Source: Actinidia chinensis
Lineage: Eukaryota > Streptophyta > Magnoliopsida > Ericales > Actinidiaceae
Assembly: GCA_009663005.1 (NCBI GenBank)
Contig: CM018897.1
Coordinates: 3,473,934 to 3,486,433 of the forward strand
Reading direction: 5' to 3'
DNA length: 12,500 bases
In this document: positions 1 through 8,539 of the stretch, piece after piece
Layout: every line of letters starts with the position of its first letter
Position numbering within the stretch: position 1 is the first letter of the stretch
Program-made: the position numbers and the translations under genes
Notes under the pieces: model-generated
Database searches by the model: none
Seen by the model: the letters and a program-made list of their open reading frames with translations, nothing else
What the model was told of the DNA's origin: nothing

Positions 1-612
1 AGATGGACAAAAAGATGTGAATAAAGCAACTAGATGTGGCCATCACTTCCCACCTCCTCACCACTACCCAGGGCCTATATGTTTGGTGGAGAATGGACTG
101 GGGGGTGCGGGCCGTGGCGGAGGCCAGTAAGGGCAAGTGGGGTCAATTGATTTCACTGAAAAAAATACTATTTTCTTTAATATAATTTATCATAAATATA
201 ATTTTGATATCACAAAAATTAGTAATTTATCTTAAATTTTATAAATTATATTATTTTGACCCCATTGAATAGAAATTCTGATTTTTTTGACTCCACTAAA
301 TATAAAATCTGACTTTTTTGACAATTTCTTATTTTTTTAACACCACTGAATATTCATTCTGCCTTTACTCCTGGTTGCGGGCCAAGGCGGTGGAGGCTAA
401 GGTGAGTCCGGGAGTGAGTTTGACGGTGGAGGCTATGGGTAGTGGCAGCTGGTGATGACCAAGTAGGTGCACGAATAAATATTAGGTTTAGGGTTGCGTA
501 ATAAGGTATTTTAGGGTTACTGAGGGTCTAAAAAGAAAACGTTAAAAACATAAATTTTTTGTAAAGTGTGTAGAGAGAATATGGGGCCAGAGAGAAATGT
601 CACGAGTCTAAG
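1..612. other. Intergenic region with an old repeat fragment
   Basis: A GC-rich motif TGCGGGCCGTGGCGGAGGCC at 106-125 is echoed at 375-397 (TTGCGGGCCAAGGCGGTGGA). Between them is AT-rich sequence with a degenerate repeat of about 31 bp (GACCCCATTGAATAG at 258, GACTCCACTAAATAT at 289, related copy at 340). This looks like a degraded mobile-element fragment inserted in or duplicated with GC-rich sequence. Two TTTAGGGTT-like telomeric motifs occur near 486 and 511. No gene seen. Confidence 0.5.
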
Positions 613-698
613 GCTCCGTTTGGTAATGCTTAAAAACTAAGCTTTTTTTAAGCTTGCTATCAAAAAGGCCAATAATTTTTGACTTTTTTGTTTTTGTG

Positions 699-735
<37 letters not shown>

Positions 736-813
736 CAAAAAAGAAAAAAAACCAACTCTGATTTTAAGCCAAAAAGACAGAAAAAAACTGAAAAAAGCTG
801 GTGCCAAACGGAC
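613..813. mobile_element. MITE-like element with GCTCCGTTTGG ends, TSD CTAAG
   Basis: The left end GCTCCGTTTGG and right end CCAAACGGACC are inverted repeats (10 of 11). They are flanked by CTAAG at 608-612 and 814-818. The interior is A/T-rich with AAGCTT near both ends. Such TCCGTTTGG ends are typical of plant hAT-like MITEs. The lysine/phenylalanine-rich open frame on the minus strand here is only the element's A-runs. Confidence 0.75.
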
Positions 814-818
814 CCTAA

Positions 819-1861
819 GTAGAATCACCCGAGTTATTTTGAGACTAGGGTGCATATTATGCCCTTAACAATTTTACCATTTACCAGAATTGTCCCTTGC
901 TTTTATTACACGTTTACTTCTATCTTCTCCTTGGTAAAACAAGGAGTTTAAGAATTATTATCCTTTTTCATTAGACCTATCTACATTACAGTTGAATATT
1001 TTTTAAAAATATCACTTCTTTCTTCTCAAAGATATTGGGACTCACATAAATTATGATTTAATAACTAATTTTTTTTTTTAAATTGGGCATATTTTTTACT
1101 CATTAAATTATTTTTTTGTAGGACCCACACCAAAAATACTAAAACACCCCATTTTTTCCTCTCATTTTTTTCAAATTAGCAACACTTTTTTTAAATTATT
1201 ATATTCTCTAATTTGTTCTCTATTTTTGTAGAAATATATCTTTTCGTATATGTATGCAATGTATCTCTTATTTTACGTTTATATCTTATCTGTTTTTTAG
1301 ATTGTAAAACTCTAACGAGTACGCCAAAACAATAATTTTTGGGGAGAGAAACGTAGTGCCCATGGGTACAAGCAATTACTAATTCTTAAAAAATCTGAAG
1401 ATATATATATATAAAATATTATTTAAATTTTAAAAAAATTATTAAAGACACAAGAATTAAAAAATTGTCGAATGAAAATAATTTATTTTATTTTTAGTGA
1501 ATTTTTTTAAAAAAATTAAATTAAATTTTTAATTTTTATATTTTTTGTCAAGAAAAATTAAAAAACACAAACTTTTAATTAAACGATTAAAAAAATATTG
1601 CAAAATTAATATAAAAATTAAATTAAATAGAAAATCTCAAAAAAGATTTTTGTCAAAACTGTGATAGATCAGCAGCCATTATTCAACATTGACCAATCAA
1701 CTTGTCTGCTTGTCCACAACATCTGAACCACTTGACTTGTCTTTGTCGTTCACCAAACCCATTCAAAACCCGGTTTCAAGCGGCTCCTTCATTGTGAATA
1801 AATACAAAAATTGTGTAAGAATAGTAATTTCCCATACCTTTTTTTCGTATAGTATTGTTTG
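819..1861. other. AT-rich intergenic stretch
   Basis: No gene recognised. About 1380-1660 is almost pure A/T with short A and T runs and could be matrix-attachment-like, which is only a composition argument. The small open frame at 1689-1886 has no recognisable protein. Confidence 0.55.
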
Positions 1862-2052
1862 TGCTGTATTTAGATTAAAAATTTAATAAAAAAATAAGGT
1901 TGTATTTGAATTCATAATCTGGTCAATGATCTTTTTTATTTTCATTTTCTTTTTTCCTGACTTAAAGGATTCAATAATTTCAGATCGTTGAATCATTTAA
2001 ATTTTTTTTTCTTTTCGCTTTTTATTACTAAATTTTTAATCCAAACACAGCA
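1862..2052. mobile_element. MITE-like element with 24-bp inverted ends
   Basis: The left end 1862-1885 (TGCTGTATTTAGATTAAAAA...) and right end 2029-2052 (mirror, ...CCAAACACAGCA) match at 22 of 24 positions. The interior is T-rich and non-coding, 191 bp in total. No clear target-site duplication. Confidence 0.72.
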
Positions 2053-2719
2053 TTAAAAACAAAGAAAGTATAATTTATTTTTTAAAAAATAAAAATAATG
2101 TATTTATTTATTTATTTTTATATTGTATGGATAGAGCATACACTTACAACTGTCTAAGTGTATAAGATGCACGAACGTAATAAACAATTCCTAAACTATA
2201 GACTAGTAGTTAATAATTTGAACTTTAGAGTTAAGTTGACTTAATACGGCCTATTTCGAATTTGCCCAAGTGATCTAACCCTTATATATTGTATAACGAT
2301 TGAGAAGACCATTCGTATAAAGTATTAGATTGATTGAAAATCGGTAGTGGAAGGTCATAAAAATATTACATCTTGTTCTGGGCCCGAGCTCCAATGCGAA
2401 CTCGCAGTTGGACTATCACTTCATAGTAAGTTGCCGATTACCTTGACATAGGAACTCGGGTGCTAGACACAGCAAACGTCTCGATGGCATACCTTCATCG
2501 AGCTACGTGGCAACATGGAACGAATACGCAAAGGCTTCTCTAAACACTTGCATCCTAGGGGGAGGTTTCCATAACGTGATAGGCTAGTCACTAACCATGC
2601 TTAGGGATATGATTGGATTATCAGCTTACTCACTGATATTGCAGTTGGGGCGTTCATGCATGTGACAAGTTACACGATAAAAGACAACAAACTCTCTCAT
2701 TTGAAGGTAATCAACATTT
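2053..2719. other. Intergenic region with a GC-richer structured block
   Basis: From about 2370 to 2700 base composition is more balanced than in its surroundings. It has two inverted pairs: CCCGAGCTCC (2383-2392) with GGAACTCGGG (2451-2460), 9 of 10 pairing, and CTCGATG (2480-2486) with CATCGAG (2496-2502), perfect. No open frame and no known RNA recognised. It may be a fragment of an LTR or other repeat. Confidence 0.4.
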
Positions 2720-3327
2720 TCTCTCCGTATAGAATCAGAGTAAAAAAAATTTGCTATGTTCTTTTTTTTATTCTCTAGCCACTGACTTGACCGTTGAAAA
2801 ATCATTTTCAGAACAACTTCTGATTGTTTCTGTACTGTGGGCTAGGCCGGAAGACACAAAAGGCACCGGACCGGAACCTTCCTTTCGTCACTCCTTATCT
2901 GCACTTGATTTTCTTCCACTCCACAAGTAGTCATATGATCAAATCACATTTGTTTTTAAGAAACTGAATAGTCTATATTGAAAATGGTTCTTGCTATCCC
3001 ATAAAAATTGATGTGTGACAACCGACACCGACCAATCTTTCTTTTTACACTACTAATTATCTAAATTAGTTATACGAGATGAACTATTTGAATCAAAGGT
3101 ACATATTCAAATTGAATTCTCAGTTTACTAGCTTTACCGTACAGTTTACGCCTAAACATGAGAGAAGTTCGTTCTATTTCGCCCTTTTTTCCTGGAATTC
3201 CGAGCCGAGAGAAAAGCGGACATTTTCGAGTCGCTTTTTTCTTGCCTACCAATCACGCTTCCTTTTCTCTGCTTTCTCTATCTGGAATTCAAAATTTTCC
3301 ACTCTCTCTTCCAATAAAAACCAGTTT
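2720..3327 (+). promoter_or_regulatory. Probable proximal promoter region, no defined core elements
   Basis: This stretch lies directly upstream of the kinase leader. A CCAAT-type motif is present near 3031 (GACCAATC). Open frames here (3079-3483 and 3158-3394) lack any family resemblance and overlap the GA-rich leader, so I read them as chance. No TATA box could be assigned with confidence. Confidence 0.35.
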
Positions 3328-3473
3328 AGAGAGAGAGAGAGAACAACAATCAATCGGTTTAACTTTGGTGGCAAGCTTCTTCGCCTTGCTATAATCTTCG
3401 GATTTTTAGAGAGAGAGAGAGAAGTGAATGCTAGGATCAAGAATTTGGTGAAGAAGAAGAAGGAGAGAGAGAG
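3328..3473 (+). repeat. GA-rich probable 5' UTR with three GA microsatellite runs
   Basis: AG/GA dinucleotide runs lie at 3328-3342 and 3408-3422, with a GA/AAG-rich stretch ending at the start codon (3451-3473). GA/CT tracts next to the start codon are common in plant leaders and can act as GAGA-type promoter elements or length-variable UTR. I see no convincing TATA box placed to fix the transcription start. Confidence 0.6.
3428..3451 (+). promoter_or_regulatory. Short upstream ORF (7 codons) in the probable 5' UTR
   Basis: ATG at 3428 opens MLGSRIW and stops at TGA 3449-3451, leaving 22 nt before the main ATG. It is out of frame with the kinase. Its context is weak (T at -3, C at +4) while the main ATG is strong, so leaky scanning is expected. 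Effect on translation is inference; the transcription start is not known from sequence. Confidence 0.5.
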
Positions 3474-3632
3474 ATGGTGGTGAGGAAGGTAGGGAAGTAC
3501 GAAGTGGGGAGGACGATCGGAGAAGGAACGTTCGCGAAGGTGAAGTTCGCTCAGAACACGGAGACTGGTGAGAGTGTCGCCATGAAAGTTCTCGATCGCA
3601 CCACCATCCTCAAGCACAAGATGGTCGACCAG
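3474..3632 (+). CDS. CIPK8: CIPK exon 1: N-terminus and ATP-binding loop
   Basis: 53 codons, from MVVRKVGKYE to KHKMVDQ, ending CAG before donor GTCTCT. It contains the glycine-rich loop IGEGTFAKV (residues 15-23) and the invariant lysine in VAMK (K38). The frame is intact with no indels. GC content is clearly higher than in the following intron. Ends in phase 0. Confidence 0.95.
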
Positions 3633-5050
3633 GTCTCTCTCGCTCTCATGAATTTCGCTGTATCTTCACTAATTTCGCTGAAGTTAGAAATAATTATCTC
3701 TGTCTTTGTCTGTTGATAATTATCTGTTCCAAGGTCAATTTGATGAATCTTCTTTTGGAACTTGTAAATTGGGCTATAAAGCCCTATCAGCACTCTGCTT
3801 CAGAAAAAAATAGCACATACATAAAGAATACTCTCTCGCACACATATATTCGTACGGTCTTTACTCTTCGTCAAATGCATTGAATTGTTTGCTGATAATC
3901 TAATTTACTGGCAAAAAGGAAGCTACAGGATTTGTAAATAAGATTGATTTCATTGTGTTTTCACGAATTTGTTTGGGAGGCTGTGAAATTTGAGATATTC
4001 AACTTGCTGATTGAGACATTGTCTTGTCTTTTGAATCTAACCTGTTGAATGATTTTTTGCTGAGAAACTAATTTACTGGAGAAAAGGGAGCCTGTAAATA
4101 AAATCATGTGTTTCTTATGAATGAGCCGGTACTGATTACTGCTAAAATTAGCCAAGAGGTCAGCTAATGAACCTCAATTGGACACAATCCTCAATGCTCT
4201 CTCTCTCTCTCTCTCTCAAATTTCATTGTATTTTCATGAATTTGTTTGGGAGGATGTGAAATTTGAGATAATCTATTCGCTATTTGAGACATTGTCTGTC
4301 TTTTGAATTTAGAGTAATATGTTGCAATCAATTAGGTCATTCTGAAGTATCTTGTTAAGCAACTTAGGCTAAAGTCCTGTCAGCACATACCTATGCACAA
4401 ATGGATTATTTTTTTTCTTTTCCTGAGAAACGTAATTTACTGGAGAAAAGGAAGCTGCAGGATTTGTAAATAAGATTATTTGTTTCTTAGACCATCTCCA
4501 ATGCGTATTTTCTTTTCTTTTTTTTCCCGTCAATTTTGAGTAAAATTATTCTAATCCTTACTACTTTTTTTTTTCCCATCAAATCTTCTCACTGAATTCC
4601 AACTTATCCCTGAAACCTCTTTTAACCATTGTTTATAAAAGCAGGCCCGCTCTTATCCTTTCTGTTTTTAAAATTTCATCAAATTTGAGGAAAAGTATGA
4701 CCATTTTATTTTTGATGAAGGATTTGGTTCAACCTTGCAAATTATTAAGGATTTGGTTCATCCTTGATTTGGTGAAAATTTTGGTTCTCCCTTGATTTGA
4801 TACAAGTTTGATGGGAGAATCGGAGCTCTCTTTTAGCTCTTTTTTCATTAAATTTAAATTTGATGAAGGATTGGAGATGCCCCGAATGAGCTGATACTGG
4901 TTATTGCAAAAATTAGTCAAAACGTCAGCTAATTGAACCTCAATTGGACACAATCCCCAAATGCTTACCTTTAGTAGGAATATTTGCAAAAATGGAATTC
5001 GTGTTAGGTTCTTTTCCAAAATGAAACGTGGAGTGTGGAATTTAGATTTA

Positions 5051-5087
<37 letters not shown>

Positions 5088-8000
5088 GCACATGTGCAGT
5101 GTGTATGTAAAGTTTCAACTTGCTACTTGAGAGATGTCCATTCTTTAAGTAGTTTTCTGTTTTCCATCTTGCAGATTAAGAGGGAGATATCTATAATGAA
5201 GCTTGCCAGACATCCAAATGTTGTTCGTCTGCATGAGGCATGGGTTTAAATTTCACAACACAAGCTTTTTATTGGTGGACTCTTAATTTTCTAGTCAATT
5301 TCAGGCTCCAAGAGAATGGGTAGCACCTGGTTTTAGTGACTTGTTCATCTACTTATTTAGAGTAGTCTTTTTAGGTTCTGGCGAGTCGCATAAGATCTAT
5401 ATAATCTTGGAATTTATTACAGGTGGCGAATTATTTGATAAAATAGTAAGTTTCTCATGTGGGGCTGGAAGCAAGTAACCAAAATAATTTATTTGCCGTT
5501 CTTTAGCATAAAATAAGCTGTGATTTTGCATACATTTTCTATAGGTTTTCTCCATGGAGACTCAGTGAAGCTGACTCGAGGAGATTCTTCAACAGCTCAT
5601 TGATGGTGTGGATTATGTGCCTAGTAGGGATCTACCCACAGAGATCTGAAGGTTCCTTGTCCCCCCCACCTTCCATTTGGATTTTCTATTGGCATTTTTT
5701 TTTATTTGTTTAAGTATAGTACAATTGTGCTATTACTGTTTTCTGAAATTCTCAACATATAGTTTTATTTCATTTACAGCCTGAAAATTTTTACTTGATT
5801 CTGAAGGAATCTCAAAATTTCAATTTTTGGCTAGGCCTTGCCTGGAGAAGTAAATATTCAATAATATTTTATTTTCTTATGCAATTGTGGAACACCATCA
5901 TAATCAAGAGACGTAATGATGAACATCTGGTTATTTGGGGTGATTGTGCTAGTGAGTCAGCCTCCTTCGAACGACTTGCGGGACTCCTAACTCTTGTTGC
6001 ACCTGAGGTGGATTGCAAGTAAATTCTTTTTTCCCCTAAAATTATTTTGGATTCCTCTTTTTATATATTATTTTTCATGTCTATTTACTTATGCTTGTGT
6101 TTTTCTTTCCCTTGGTTTTTGCTTTAGGTACTCAGTCACAAGGGTTATTATGGTGCTGTTTGCGTAGTTTGGTCTGTGGGGTCATTCTCTATGTTCTGAT
6201 GGCAGGATATCTTCCATTTGATGAAATTGATCTCACCACATTGTATAGTAAGGTATATCAATCTTTCCCTTTTAGATTGTAATGTCTTGCGCAGGAGAAA
6301 AACATATTCAATTGCATTCTAACTTACATTATTTAGCTGATTTTTCCTTACGAGAGTTAAAAAAACTAACGAGTTTTATTATGTTATGACAGTAGCTTTA
6401 TGAAATGATAGTGTTTTTCATGGACTCAAATTGGAAATTTATCTAAAAACTATGATATTAATTGTCCTCAGCTCTATTATCTGAATAACCTTTATGTCCC
6501 AAATAAATGGCTACATCTTTCTGTTTCCTCCAGATGACTCTATTAAAAGTTGTACCCATTGTTGATTCTAAGGCAATTGTGTCCTTTCTTACTACCCCAA
6601 CAGTGCCCTCCTTGACTTTCCTCTATTTCTTTTAGTACCCTCAGGGCCTCAACCTGAGTCAAAGCACTTCATATTGACACGTTAGTTCTCAACTGGTTCC
6701 CCTCATTTTGTTTAATTGGTGCCACTTCTAGTTTCTCCCAACCATTCATTTCTTACTCAACCACTACTAGGCCATTCCAATATGCTTGTTTAAGCTACAC
6801 TCAATTCCTAAGCACATTTTCCCATCATTCTTAACCATATTATTGAGGGAAAGCAAAAATGTTGGCACCAGAATATCAGGGTTTACCTCCTGAAGATAAA
6901 GAATACAAGGGTATGATGTCATTGTTCACTCTATTATTGTTAATTGTTAGGGTGGTACTCATTTTAATGTTTTACACATTCTCATTAGTTTGTGTGGGCT
7001 AAAGTTCCTTGTTCTGTTTGTATTTTGTCAGCATGCAGCTCATTTTCAAGTTTTTTCTGCAGGTAGACAAAGCAGAATTTTCATGTCCATCATGGTTTCC
7101 AGTAGGAGCAAAATCTTTAATACATCAAATTTTAGATCCAAATCCTGAAACTGTAAGTATGAGCTGTTTGCCAAACATTAGTCATTCAATATCTTTCTGT
7201 GTTCTTTATTGATTATCTAATGAAACATGGTCAGAAAGAGAATTGTGTGCTTGTTTGTATCAGATGCCACAATAGTTTTGTGCCTTTTAAATACCATTGA
7301 AAACTAAAACGCAATATAGCCATGCATGGACGCACAAATTAATGGCAAAAATGGAAACATTCCACATGAAAATAAGAACACGGAAAGGATTGCCAAGTCG
7401 ATACTGTAGAACATCTATTCATTCTTGGCTTATTGTAATTACTAGTCAAAATCAAATATACTAGGGAAAATGTCTCAGGTAATTCAGTCATTGAAAAAAA
7501 TGTTAATTTTGTGTTGATACTTGATAGAAACCAACTCTATTCTAGTATTAATCAAAACCAACTTTTCCATCCTTCGTAGAATTCAAGTCTGGACCAAACA
7601 AAATGTACCAAATGCCCTTCACAAACTTGGTGTTGTTTATAACTGGCATATGTGCCTTCAAACAAACAAATCATGCTTTGGAAATACTTCTAAAGTTCTA
7701 ATAGTCTGTATTTTTTTCTTCAAGAAAGTTGCATACAGTAACTCATGCAGCTAGAATGTATCTGATAGCAGGACAAAAATTGCTTGCTCGGATAAAGTGT
7801 TTATGTTTCAGGATTCTTGTCATCTACTTTGAGCTTCAACAAGGTATATCTATGGCATTAATTAGATGAACTCTCAGAGAATATTTTCTGTAAAAGTTGT
7901 CTCAGTTGATGTGACGACGAATGGGGTGCACTGGTGGTGCATGGCAATCTAATTTTCCTTCATCAATTGGTCTTCCTGTTTTGGATGACGGAAGTGCCAT

Positions 8001-8477
8001 ACGAGCCTTTGTGCCCTTTGTTGGCTTTGTCAAGCTACCAATGGTTATTTCGGCAATCAACATTATACTTTTGTGTTTCGTTATTTTCTTTCATCAATAA
8101 TGTGCTTTCTACTTGCACTTGATTTCATACTCATATAATTCATACCACCAATGTGTAGGAAAGTCGTCCGTGCTTATTTTTTATAAACATTGAGTATTTA
8201 GAAATATTTATCAAACAAGAGCAGATTCTCTAGTAATATACCCATCAAAATTGCTATTTGTGTCTCTTGGAAGATGTGACCTGAGTAATTGCCCTGGATA
8301 ATCAGATATGCTGACTCGGGTATGAACACGAGTTACATGATTGTTCTTCTTAATTTTGAATCTATAGCACACTTTACTCTATTTGGTACATTTTTCTTAA
8401 AACTTCATTTGTCTGTATCGATTTAATGGCTTGAATATGGTTGGATGTTTGTCACTGAGAACTCCCTCCCTCCCTCC

Positions 8478-8539
<62 letters not shown>

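Larger units (their letters stand above)
3901..4965 (+). repeat. Dispersed direct repeats within intron 1
   Basis: A segment beginning TAATTTACTGG occurs three times (from about 3901, 4069 and 4433). The segment at 3946-4040 recurs at about 4217-4312, sharing AATTTGTTTGGGAGG and ATTTGAGACATTGTCT. The segment at 4119-4198 recurs at 4884-4965, sharing CCTCAATTGGACACAATCC. Spacings differ (168, 271, 364 and about 765 bp), so this is a partial duplication later rearranged and interrupted by insertions, not a simple tandem array. Confidence 0.85.
3633..5174 (+). other. Intron 1 (1542 bp)
   Basis: Long first intron from GTCTCT to CTTGCAG. It contains duplicated segments (3901-4965), a MITE-like insertion (4490-4883), CT microsatellites (4197-4217, 5054-5084) and a short perfect palindrome GGGCTATAAAGCCC at 3771-3784. 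No coding sequence is seen in it. Confidence 0.9.

Noticed and set aside
483..520. Interstitial telomere-like TTTAGGG motifs
   Set aside because: Only two isolated, non-tandem matches, which chance explains in this composition.
637..855. 72-codon minus-strand frame rich in F, L and K
   Set aside because: Lies in the 613-813 inverted-repeat element and reflects its A/T runs.
3079..3483. 134-codon open frame overlapping the kinase leader
   Set aside because: Low-complexity RE/ER codons from GA repeats, no family resemblance, and it runs out of frame into exon 1.
4729..5118. 129-codon minus-strand frame
   Set aside because: Composed of MITE sequence and the TC microsatellite; no recognisable protein.
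6530..6790. Possible minus-strand coding remnant in intron 7
   Set aside because: The frame is fairly open but has stops and no family I can name; not enough to call a pseudogene.
6859..6912. Short frame starting MLAPEYQGLPPEDKEYK in intron 7
   Set aside because: Not part of any CIPK and lacks exon-like borders; too short to interpret.
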